This document shows positions 1 to 5,391 of a stretch of DNA of 5,391 nt, piece by piece. The position numbers were made by a program, and so were the translations under genes. The notes beneath the pieces were generated by a model that was not told the origin of the DNA, did no database searches, and worked only from the letters and a program-made list of their open reading frames with translations. This DNA is from Desulfobacterales bacterium CG23_combo_of_CG06-09_8_20_14_all_51_8 (GTDB taxonomy: Bacteria > Desulfobacterota > Desulfobacteria > Desulfobacterales > Desulfosalsimonadaceae). The DNA lies in NCBI GenBank assembly GCA_002772195.1, contig PCSG01000012.1, positions 1 through 5,391 on the forward strand. The letters run 5' to 3'. Position 1 is the first letter of the stretch. Each line of letters opens with the position of its first letter.

Positions 1-30
1 GAAAGCCGGAATCAAGCAATTTCAATATGT

Positions 31-61
31 TCTGGATGCCGGATCAAGTCCGGCATGACGG
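31..61. repeat. Dispersed palindromic intergenic repeat (REP/MITE-like)
   Basis: A perfect inverted repeat is visible: ATGCCGGA at 36-43 and TCCGGCAT at 49-56, separated by the 5-nt loop TCAAG. It is flanked by TTCTGG on the left and GACGG on the right. From memory, this core (GGATGCCGGATCAAG followed by TCCGGCATGACGG) recurs in intergenic DNA of many proteobacteria and Desulfobacterota, often followed by a GACTTTTTACGA-like tail, which is also present here at 67-78. A second, imperfect half-copy (GCCGGAATCAAG) lies at 5-16, so the left edge may hold a degraded neighbouring copy. The hairpin could fold in RNA, but no T-tract directly follows it on either strand, so I do not call it a terminator. 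It lies downstream of the iorAB operon. Confidence 0.6.
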
Positions 62-197
62 AATCCGACTTTTTACGAGAGCATCAACTTTGTTTCCGTC
101 TCTTTTTCCGATGGCAATCACCAATATGCAGATTTCTTGGCGGGTCAAGCCATTTTTGAAGAGGAGTTTTTTTTGCTTTGTTAACAACCTTCCCCGT
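62..197. other. Intergenic region without a recognisable gene
   Basis: Between the palindromic repeat and the stop codon of the 151-aa gene I see no credible coding frame. The stretch has a GACTTTTTACGA motif that may be the tail of the repeat element, a T8 run at 167-174, and a 10-nt palindrome TTGTTAACAA at 178-187. No GC-rich stem followed by a T-run is seen in the minus direction, so the iorAB operon has no obvious intrinsic terminator here. The remaining sequence is unexplained; it could be an eroded mobile or repeat sequence. Confidence 0.5.
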
Positions 198-653
198 TCA
201 TTGATTGATCACGGCGGAAAGGGATGAGACCTGCTGTTTCAGTTCCGCCATCAGTTTTTTCAATGTTTCCGGACCGCCGATGTGGGCGGCTTCCCGCAGT
301 TTTTCACTGATTTCAAGGGCGTCATGAATTTCCTTGGTCAGTCTTTGATCTTTTTGGGCCGGTTCTTTTGTATCTCTTCCCATGCCCCGGCCCCAGCCTG
401 AAAGGTGATCCCGGATCACGTCGATTTCGGACTCAATATGAAAAAGTCCGGCGGCGGTTGCGGAATCATCGTTTTTAATAGCGTCGTTTTCCGCCGCCTG
501 AAGATCCTGATGAATGAGGCAAAGGGTGTCGGTTAACTTCCGACGAAGATGACAGTCAGCTTGGTGATTGGCATCTGTCTTTAATCTGGTCCGAAGACCG
601 GAAAACCGTGACAGAAGAAACTTGAATAAGGCCTGTGTTGACAAATTATACAA
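198..653 (-). CDS. Hypothetical helical protein, third gene of the iorAB operon
   Basis: I do not recognise this 151-aa protein. It starts 26 nt after the iorB stop, on the same strand, so it is probably co-transcribed with iorAB. The frame is closed upstream by a TAA at 657-659 and contains no ATG before residue 91, so the start must be non-ATG. TTG at 651-653 is the best candidate and a second TTG lies at 642-644. An AGAGG motif at 673-677 is about 19 nt from the first TTG, too far for a normal ribosome binding site, so the start is weak. Codon use looks genuine, with GC-rich third positions. There is no signal peptide, membrane segment or cysteine-pair motif. Residues 40-84 look alpha-helical and rich in D, E and A. 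Residues 86-93 are glycine/arginine-rich (GWGRGMGR). Residues 102-149 are again helical with heptad-like leucines and could form a coiled coil. A small cytosolic accessory or interaction protein is possible, but no function can be assigned. Confidence 0.65.
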   Translation of the reverse strand: MYNLSTQALFKFLLSRFSGLRTRLKTDANHQADCHLRRKLTDTLCLIHQDLQAAENDAIKNDDSATAAGLFHIESEIDVIRDHLSGWGRGMGRDTKEPAQKDQRLTKEIHDALEISEKLREAAHIGGPETLKKLMAELKQQVSSLSAVINQ

Positions 654-679
654 ATTTTATGCTTTCTGAAAACCTCTTT

Positions 680-1264
680 TTAAACCGCCCCATACCCCAG
701 CTCAAAGGCCCGGATATTTGTCTCCACAAAGGCTTTTTTGGTGGTGGCGGCGATGGCCTCGCGCACGCTTTCCGCGGTTACCGGCAGAACCCCCGCCTTG
801 ATCAAAGCCCCCAAGAGCACGATATTCACGGACAATTCATTGCCGGCTTCCTTTGCCAGGGCGTTGGCATCCAGGGTCATGAGCCGTCCGGTCTTTGCCG
901 CGATGAGTTTTTTGATGGTCGTCAGATCCGGGTAAACTCCTTTCCCGATGGCTGCGGTAAACGGCGGCAGGGGGGAGGTATTGGTAATCACGACGGTGTT
1001 TTGGTTGCACCGGTTCAGGGCCCGCAGGGCTTCAAGGGGCTCAAATCCCAAGAGAATATCGGCTTCGCCATCCGAAATAATGGCGCTTTGGGCATCTCCG
1101 AAAATCATGGCCGACTCCACCACCCCGCCTCGCTGGGCCATGCCGTGAATTTCACTCATGCGCACCGGGATATTGGAGCGGCTTGCCGCTTCTCCAAGGA
1201 CTTTGGATGCCAGAAGATTGCCCTGACCTCCCACGGCGACGATGATCAAACGTTTTGTTTCCAT
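680..1264 (-). CDS. iorB: Indolepyruvate:ferredoxin oxidoreductase, beta subunit
   Basis: This 194-aa protein is the small subunit of indolepyruvate:ferredoxin oxidoreductase. It belongs to the pyruvate/ketoisovalerate oxidoreductase catalytic (gamma-type) domain family, and its length is usual for IorB. Visible motifs are the N-terminal glycine-rich nucleotide-fold turn VGGQG (residues 11-15), the signature SEIHGMAQRGG (37-47), which is typical of this domain, and the conserved GNELSVNIVLLGAL helix (141-154). The domain fills the protein; there is no iron-sulfur motif, which fits because the clusters are in IorA. With IorA it makes the cytosolic enzyme that converts indolepyruvate, phenylpyruvate or hydroxyphenylpyruvate plus CoA to the aryl-acetyl-CoA and CO2 while reducing ferredoxin. 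The ATG start at 1264 is supported by AAGGATAC four nt upstream. The gene follows iorA after 33 nt, in the usual iorA-iorB order, and precedes the unknown 151-aa gene. Function by family is secure; the preferred arylpyruvate and the physiological direction are not shown by sequence. Confidence 0.95.
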   Translation of the reverse strand: METKRLIIVAVGGQGNLLASKVLGEAASRSNIPVRMSEIHGMAQRGGVVESAMIFGDAQSAIISDGEADILLGFEPLEALRALNRCNQNTVVITNTSPLPPFTAAIGKGVYPDLTTIKKLIAAKTGRLMTLDANALAKEAGNELSVNIVLLGALIKAGVLPVTAESVREAIAATTKKAFVETNIRAFELGYGAV

Positions 1265-1268
1265 AGCA

Positions 1269-1276
1269 GTATCCTT
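1269..1276 (-). promoter_or_regulatory. iorB ribosome binding site
   Basis: The minus strand reads AAGGATAC, then 4 nt, then the iorB ATG (1262-1264). The AAGGA core is a good Shine-Dalgarno match and fixes the iorB start. The same 8-mer with the same 4-nt gap precedes iorA. Confidence 0.75.
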
Positions 1277-1308
1277 TCCGATTATTTCATCGTCCGATTA
1301 TTTCAACG
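1277..1308. repeat. 16-bp tandem duplication across the iorA stop codon
   Basis: Two adjacent 16-nt units, TCCGATTATTTCATCG (1277-1292) and TCCGATTATTTCAACG (1293-1308), differ at only one position (T1290 versus A1306). On the minus strand the upstream unit contains the last codons and TAA stop of iorA. The downstream unit repeats this, giving a second AAATAA and a minimal ATG-AAA-TAA frame before the iorB ribosome binding site. The duplication lengthens the iorA-iorB spacer from what would be about 17 nt to 33 nt without altering either protein. Confidence 0.85.
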
Positions 1309-3145
1309 GCACAATGGCGTGTTCCGGACAGATCTGGGCGCAAACCCCGCAGCCCGAGCACAGGGAGGCATTGATGCGCACCCGCTCATTTTCAACAAAA
1401 AACGCCGGGCATCCCAGATCATTGATGCAGGCCCGATGATTTTTGCATTGATCGCTCACGGTAAAGGGTTTCCCATGGGGCTTTTTAAGACTGCGCTCGA
1501 ACAGGGTGCAGGCCTGCTTCGCGATGATCACGGAAACCCCTTTGTGGTCAATGGCCTCCCGGATGGCGCTGATGCTTTTTTTCACATTATAGGGCTTGAT
1601 CACGCTGACGTGTTCCACCCCGATGCCCCGGACCACGGATTCGATGGAAATCCGGTGAAACCCCTCAAAGTTGAGGGCATCCATGTCCACGCCCGGATGG
1701 GGCTGATGGCCGGTCATGGCCGTGGTGCCGTTGTCCAGAATGATCAGGGTGATATCATGATTGTTGAAGACCGCATTGACGAGGCCCGGCATGCCGGAAT
1801 GGAAAAACGTGGAATCCCCGATAAAGGAAATGATTTTTTTATCCGTGGTTTTGGAAAACCCGCACCCGGTGCTTACGGATGAGCCCATGCAGATGAGAAA
1901 ATCCCCGGCGGACAAGGGCGGCAGAAACCCCAGGGTATAGCAGCCGATATCCGTGGGGTGGATGGTCTCCATGCCTCGGGTGGCCTGGTTCACTGCATAA
2001 AACGTGGCCCGGTGGGAGCATCCGGCGCACAGATTCGGGGGCCGCTGGGGCAAAGCCGGGATATCGGACAAATCCGGTATTTTCGGGGCTTCACAGGGCA
2101 CGCCGAAAAATTTCGCGATCGTTGTCCGGACCATGGCCGGATCATACTCAAACAGCCGGGAAAACAGGTCCGGACGCTTGCCGGCAATCAACCCGATGTT
2201 TCCCGCATCCTGGGCAAAGGACCGCACTGCTTCTTCCATATAGGGCTCGCCCTCTTCCACCACCAGCACTTTTTCGCAATCCCGGATAAAGGACTTGATC
2301 AGGTTTCCAGGCATGGGATGGGAAAACCCAACCCGCAGAATTTTTACCCGATCACTGATCTTCAGGTCCTTGACCGCATCCGCCACATAGTTGTAGCTGA
2401 CCCCGTTGCAGATAATTCCCCAGGGACCGGCGCCTTCGATGAAATTCCAGGGTGCAGAGTTGGCCAACTCTTCGGCTTTCTCAAAATTTTTCAGCAACTT
2501 GACATGGAGTTTTCTGGAAACCGCCGGCACGGTCACATAATTAAACGGATCTTTGACAAAATCGCCCCGGGGTTTACGTTTTTTCATTTCGCCCAGCGAC
2601 ACCTGGGCCGTAGAGTGATTCAGGCGGGTGGTGGTGCGGAAAATCACGGGTTCCTGAAGCGATTCGGACAGATCAAAGGCATAGCCCATCATGTCCTTGG
2701 CTTCCTGGGCCGAAGACGGCTCCAGTATCGGCAGACCGGACAGCTTTCCGTAATACCGGTTGTCCTGCTCGTTCTGGCTGGAAAACATGGCCGGATCATC
2801 GGCGGTCAATATCACCAGCCCGCCCCGAACCCCCACATAAGCCAGGGTCATGAGGGCGTCCGCCGCCACATTCAGCCCCACATGCTTCATGACGCACATG
2901 GTGCGCACGCCGGCGTTGGCCGCCGCGGCCGCCACTTCCAGGGCGACCTTTTCATTGGTGCTGTATTCGAAATACAGGTCGCTTTCCCGGGACATCTGAA
3001 AAAAATTGAGCGACAGCTCGGAAGACGGGGTTCCCGGGTAGGTGGTGGCAAAGGCCAGCCCCGCTTCCATCGCGCCCCGGGCAATGGCTTCATTCCCCAG
3101 AAGAAAGAGCTTCTCGCCCGGGTGATCCATTAAAAGTTTATGCAT
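1298..3145 (-). CDS. iorA: Indolepyruvate:ferredoxin oxidoreductase, alpha subunit
   Basis: This 615-aa protein has the full length expected of IorA, the TPP- and iron-sulfur-containing subunit. The N-terminal pyrimidine-binding type domain (about 12-185) carries the conserved turn TTYPGTPSSEL (34-44) and STNEKVALE (62-70), where E65 is the likely cofactor-activating glutamate. A middle domain spans roughly 240-350. The TPP pyrophosphate-binding domain (about 368-545) shows RPPNLCAGCSHR (368-379), GDSTFFHSG (443-451) followed by DN (471-472), and TGHQPHPG (478-485). A C-terminal ferredoxin-like domain (565-615) has a standard second cluster motif (C596, C599, C602, C606 then P). In the first motif, C567, C573 and C579 are present but the expected second cysteine is H570. 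The enzyme acts in the cytosol on arylpyruvates made by transamination of aromatic amino acids, yielding aryl-acyl-CoA, CO2 and reduced ferredoxin, or in reverse. The ATG at 3145 has AAGGATAC 4 nt upstream. It is the first complete gene of the operon; no convincing promoter is visible directly upstream. Confidence 0.96.
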   Translation of the reverse strand: MHKLLMDHPGEKLFLLGNEAIARGAMEAGLAFATTYPGTPSSELSLNFFQMSRESDLYFEYSTNEKVALEVAAAAANAGVRTMCVMKHVGLNVAADALMTLAYVGVRGGLVILTADDPAMFSSQNEQDNRYYGKLSGLPILEPSSAQEAKDMMGYAFDLSESLQEPVIFRTTTRLNHSTAQVSLGEMKKRKPRGDFVKDPFNYVTVPAVSRKLHVKLLKNFEKAEELANSAPWNFIEGAGPWGIICNGVSYNYVADAVKDLKISDRVKILRVGFSHPMPGNLIKSFIRDCEKVLVVEEGEPYMEEAVRSFAQDAGNIGLIAGKRPDLFSRLFEYDPAMVRTTIAKFFGVPCEAPKIPDLSDIPALPQRPPNLCAGCSHRATFYAVNQATRGMETIHPTDIGCYTLGFLPPLSAGDFLICMGSSVSTGCGFSKTTDKKIISFIGDSTFFHSGMPGLVNAVFNNHDITLIILDNGTTAMTGHQPHPGVDMDALNFEGFHRISIESVVRGIGVEHVSVIKPYNVKKSISAIREAIDHKGVSVIIAKQACTLFERSLKKPHGKPFTVSDQCKNHRACINDLGCPAFFVENERVRINASLCSGCGVCAQICPEHAIVPLK

Positions 3146-3149
3146 GATC

Positions 3150-3157
3150 GTATCCTT
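3150..3157 (-). promoter_or_regulatory. iorA ribosome binding site
   Basis: The minus strand reads AAGGATAC, 4 nt, then the iorA ATG (3143-3145). It selects this ATG over the internal one at codon 6. It lies only a few nt after the TAG (3165-3167) that ends the upstream start-less open stretch, so translation of the two could be coupled if that stretch is translated. Confidence 0.75.
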
Positions 3158-3164
3158 CGGCCGA

Positions 3165-3374
3165 CTATTTTAAAATCCGATTTATCTTGAGGCGCTCTAA
3201 ATTGACGAATCTATTTGCTTCAAAAAAATTTAATACATCAGCCTGTTTGAAGGTGTAAAGGGTTTTCTTGTCCCGGGTGTTGAAGATGACCGCCTGCCGG
3301 AAATCCTGTTGAAACTTCGGCCGGGATGGATTAATTGAAGTAAACGCACACCCACTCTCTCCAGCAGACGGATT
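3165..3374 (-). pseudogene. Possible gene remnant or small gene lacking a standard start, upstream of iorA
   Basis: On the minus strand, 69 codons are open from 3374 to a TAG at 3165-3167. The frame is bounded upstream by TAA at 3375-3377, which shares its last base with the priA ATG. No ATG, GTG or TTG occurs in the frame. From about residue 16 onward the codons look like those of neighbouring genes, with many C/G third positions, and the peptide is protein-like: it includes FRQAVIFNTRDKKTLYTF (25-42), QADVLNFFEANRF (44-56) and a basic end (RLKINRILK). Its stop sits 19 nt before the iorA ATG, as a preceding operon gene would. The simplest reading is the 3' end of a gene whose 5' part was lost when this DNA was joined to priA. 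Alternatives are a small gene using a rare start or needing a frameshift, or chance. I do not recognise the family. The stretch also occupies nearly all of the iorA-priA divergent intergenic region, where promoters for both sides would be expected. Confidence 0.4.
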
Positions 3375-3376
3375 TT

Positions 3377-5391
3377 ATGACAAAAGACACTCCCTATATC
3401 GAAGTTGCGGTCAGTCTTCCGCTTTTTACCACATTCACCTATGCGGTGCCGGATTCCTTAAAAGACCTGGCGGCCCCGGGCAAGCGGGTCCTGGTTCCCT
3501 TCGGCCGCCGGAAGATCACCGGCTATGTGCTGGGCAGCGCGAAAAAATCAGGTATTGAGGGCATCCGGGATATTGTGGAAGTCCTCGATGACATTCCGCT
3601 GTTTCCGGAAGCCATGATCCCTTTTTTCAGGTGGCTGGCCGATTATTACATCCACCCCCTGGGAGAAGTCATCAAGGAAGCCCTTCCCGGCGGCATTAAT
3701 TTAAACGACTGCGTGACCGTCACGGTCACCACATGCGGTATTGAGTGCCTGGCGCAAAGAGCCGCTGGTTCCTTAGAATATGACATTTTATGCCTGATCT
3801 CAGAAAAATCATGCGATATCAAAGAGTTAAACAAAAAACTCAACCAAAAAATTCCAGATTCCGTGATCCGTAACATGGAACAAAACGGCCTGATCTGCAG
3901 ACACCGCGAAATCCGAAAACCCGCCACCCGGGAAAAAACCGAGCCCTGGATCCGGTTTTCAGCCTCCGGCGGGGGATTTGACGACCTGTCCGTTCCCAAA
4001 CGAAAAATCCTGGAAACGGCCAAGGAAAACAGCGAAATTTCCGTATCGGAGCTGAAAAATATCGTGCCCACCGCCGGAGCCCACCTTCGCCGCCTGGCGC
4101 AGGACGGCTGGATCACCTGTTTCAACCGGCCGGTGTACCGGGACCCCTTCGGCGATCCCGTGGCACCGGACCAGCCGCCGAAACTCACGTTAGACCAGCG
4201 GCACGTGGTGTCCCAGGTCGTCCGGAAGCTGGGGGCCGGATTTGAAACCTTCCTTCTGGCCGGGGTCACCGGCAGCGGCAAGACTGAAGTGTACATGCAT
4301 ATCGCGGCAAAAGCGATAGAGAAAAACCTGTCCGTGCTGGTCCTGGTGCCGGAAATCGCCCTGGTCACGGAAATCGAACGCCGGTTTCGGGCCCGGTTCG
4401 GCGAATGCGTGGCGGTCCTGCACAGCGGCCTGTCCGCCGGCGAGCGCCTGGACCAGTGGATCCGCATCAGCAACGGTGGCTGTCCGATTGTCATCGGGGC
4501 CCGCTCCGCCCTGTTCGCCCCCCTGTCCCGCATCGGCCTCATCATCGTGGACGAAGAGCACGACACATCCTACAAGCAGGAAAGCCGGTTCCACTATAAC
4601 GCCCGGGACATGGCCATCATCCGGGCCCGGCAGGCGGGGGCCATCGCCCTCTTGGGGTCCGCCACGCCCTCGGTGCAGTCGATTTATAATATCATCACCC
4701 AAAAATTTAAGGAACTGACCCTGGAAAAACGGGTCTTCTCCCAAAACCTGCCGGCCATAGAGGTGGTGGATCTTCGGAATCACAAAGGCTTTCGGGGCGT
4801 CCGGCGGTTCATCACCGTTGATCTCCAGACGGCCATCAAGGAAACCCTGGACCGCAAGGAACAGGTTCTGCTGTTTTTAAACCGCCGGGGATTTGCCAGC
4901 TACCCGGTATGCGCGGAATGCGGGGAACCTCTCAAATGCCGGAACTGCGATATCACCCTGACCCTGCACCAGAAAGAAAATGTTTATAAATGCCATCTCT
5001 GCGGCTACACACTGCCGGCGGCGACCGTATGCGGCAACTGCGGATCATTGTCCATCAAGCGCCTGGGCATGGGCACCGAAAAAATTGAAGACACGATCAA
5101 AGCCCTGTTCCCGGAGGCCCGGGTGGCCCGGATGGACCGGGACACAGTGACCCGGAAGGGATCTCTGGTCAGCCTGTTAAAGGAGCTCCGGAACCATGAT
5201 ATCGATATCCTCATCGGCACCCAGATGGTGGCCAAAGGCCATGATTTCCCCGATATCACCCTGGTGGGTATTATCTGCGCGGACCTGTCCTTGAGCTTTC
5301 CGGATTTCCGGGCCGGAGAACTGACCTTCCAGGTGCTGGCCCAGGTGGCGGGCCGGGCCGGTCGGGGAACCCGCCCCGGGAGGGTGATTCT
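3377..5391 (+). CDS. priA: Primosomal protein N' (PriA), replication-restart DNA helicase, 3' end cut by the window
   Basis: The frame is open from ATG 3377 to the window edge (671 full codons), with no in-frame start between it and the upstream TAA at 3341-3343. PriA is an SF2 3'-5' helicase that recognises stalled forks and D-loops and loads DnaB to restart replication. The N-terminal 3'-DNA-binding domain (about 1-105) shows YIEVAVSLPLFTTFTYAVP and GKRVLVPFGRRKITGYVLG. A winged-helix region follows (about 130-270). Helicase motifs are GVTGSGKT (Walker A, 296-303), LVPEIAL (323-329), DEEH (Walker B, 392-395), GSATPS (427-432), LNRRGFA (501-507), GTQMVAKGHDFP (614-625) and QVAGRAGR (656-663). 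Eight zinc-binding cysteines, in four CxxC pairs, interrupt the helicase core: C512/C515, C521/C524, C539/C542 and C552/C555. Walker A lies roughly 70 residues later than in E. coli PriA, so this is a long-N-terminus form. About 140-150 C-terminal residues should lie beyond the window. The ribosome binding site is weak; no strong AGGAG precedes the ATG. It is divergent from iorAB and functionally unrelated. Confidence 0.97.
   Translation, partial: MTKDTPYIEVAVSLPLFTTFTYAVPDSLKDLAAPGKRVLVPFGRRKITGYVLGSAKKSGIEGIRDIVEVLDDIPLFPEAMIPFFRWLADYYIHPLGEVIKEALPGGINLNDCVTVTVTTCGIECLAQRAAGSLEYDILCLISEKSCDIKELNKKLNQKIPDSVIRNMEQNGLICRHREIRKPATREKTEPWIRFSASGGGFDDLSVPKRKILETAKENSEISVSELKNIVPTAGAHLRRLAQDGWITCFNRPVYRDPFGDPVAPDQPPKLTLDQRHVVSQVVRKLGAGFETFLLAGVTGSGKTEVYMHIAAKAIEKNLSVLVLVPEIALVTEIERRFRARFGECVAVLHSGLSAGERLDQWIRISNGGCPIVIGARSALFAPLSRIGLIIVDEEHDTSYKQESRFHYNARDMAIIRARQAGAIALLGSATPSVQSIYNIITQKFKELTLEKRVFSQNLPAIEVVDLRNHKGFRGVRRFITVDLQTAIKETLDRKEQVLLFLNRRGFASYPVCAECGEPLKCRNCDITLTLHQKENVYKCHLCGYTLPAATVCGNCGSLSIKRLGMGTEKIEDTIKALFPEARVARMDRDTVTRKGSLVSLLKELRNHDIDILIGTQMVAKGHDFPDITLVGIICADLSLSFPDFRAGELTFQVLAQVAGRAGRGTRPGRVI

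Noticed and set aside
27..227. Open frame of 66 codons on the plus strand
   Set aside because: It begins inside the palindromic repeat (FWMPDQVRHDG), a well-known spurious translation of this repeat type, and it overlaps the end of the 151-aa gene on the other strand.
638..643. Perfect TTGACA hexamer on the plus strand
   Set aside because: No acceptable -10 hexamer lies 16-18 nt downstream, and it would point into the antisense of iorB with no gene to drive.
635..1882. Long plus-strand open frame (415 codons) antisense to iorB and iorA
   Set aside because: Its H/G/D/P-rich composition with no recognisable motifs is typical of a frame mirrored by a GC-rich-third-position gene. The opposite strand encodes clear IorB and IorA.
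1958..3133. Long plus-strand open frame (391 codons) antisense to iorA
   Set aside because: It has the same mirror-frame character, rich in H, G and R, and lies wholly within iorA, whose domains and motifs are unambiguous.
3167..3176. ATTTTAAAAT palindrome near the iorA start
   Set aside because: It is a short AT palindrome, easily due to chance, with no flanking symmetry.
3202..3236. TTGACG and TAATAC as a possible priA promoter
   Set aside because: The spacing is 23 nt, too long for a sigma-70 promoter, and no better pair was found in the intergenic region.
3713..3729. Perfect 17-nt palindrome (8-bp arms, centre C) inside priA
   Set aside because: It arises from alternating Val-Thr codons (GTG ACC GTC ACG GTC ACC) in the PriA coding sequence. 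There is no context suggesting an operator.
3646..4566. Minus-strand open frame of 306 codons within priA
   Set aside because: It is R/S/T/P-rich low-information sequence opposite PriA, which has all its helicase motifs; it is a shadow frame.

Overview
The window is ordinary chromosomal DNA, most likely from an anaerobic Desulfobacterota (deltaproteobacterial) organism of the Desulfobacteraceae type. That assignment is an inference. It rests on a ferredoxin-dependent 2-oxoacid oxidoreductase operon, GC-rich third codon positions with CGG/GCC/CTG preference, AAGGA-type ribosome binding sites, and a dispersed palindromic element of a kind I associate with such genomes. It has not been tested by a database search.

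Layout. Positions 1-197 hold no gene but carry a short palindromic intergenic repeat. From 3145 down to 198 on the minus strand lies a compact three-gene operon: iorA (indolepyruvate:ferredoxin oxidoreductase alpha subunit, 615 aa), iorB (beta subunit, 194 aa), and an unrecognised helical 151-aa protein with a non-ATG start. Immediately upstream of iorA, in the same direction, is a 69-codon open stretch. It looks coding but has no standard start codon (3165-3374), and its upstream limit abuts the start of the divergent gene. From 3377 to the right edge, on the plus strand, is priA, the replication-restart helicase, cut by the window end after 671 codons.

How the genes work together. IorA and IorB form one enzyme. 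It oxidatively decarboxylates arylpyruvates (the transamination products of Trp, Phe and Tyr) to aryl-acyl-CoA, with reduction of ferredoxin; it can also run in reverse to make arylpyruvates. The 151-aa protein is probably co-transcribed, but its role is unknown. PriA is a housekeeping DNA-replication gene with no evident functional link to the operon.

I see no new defence, mobile or biosynthetic system here. The points worth a second look are: the start-less coding remnant between iorA and priA; a closely matching stop/ribosome-binding-site/start layout at two gene junctions of the operon; a 16-bp tandem duplication across the iorA stop codon; a Cys-to-His change in the first ferredoxin-like cluster motif of IorA; and the unknown iorBA-linked protein.
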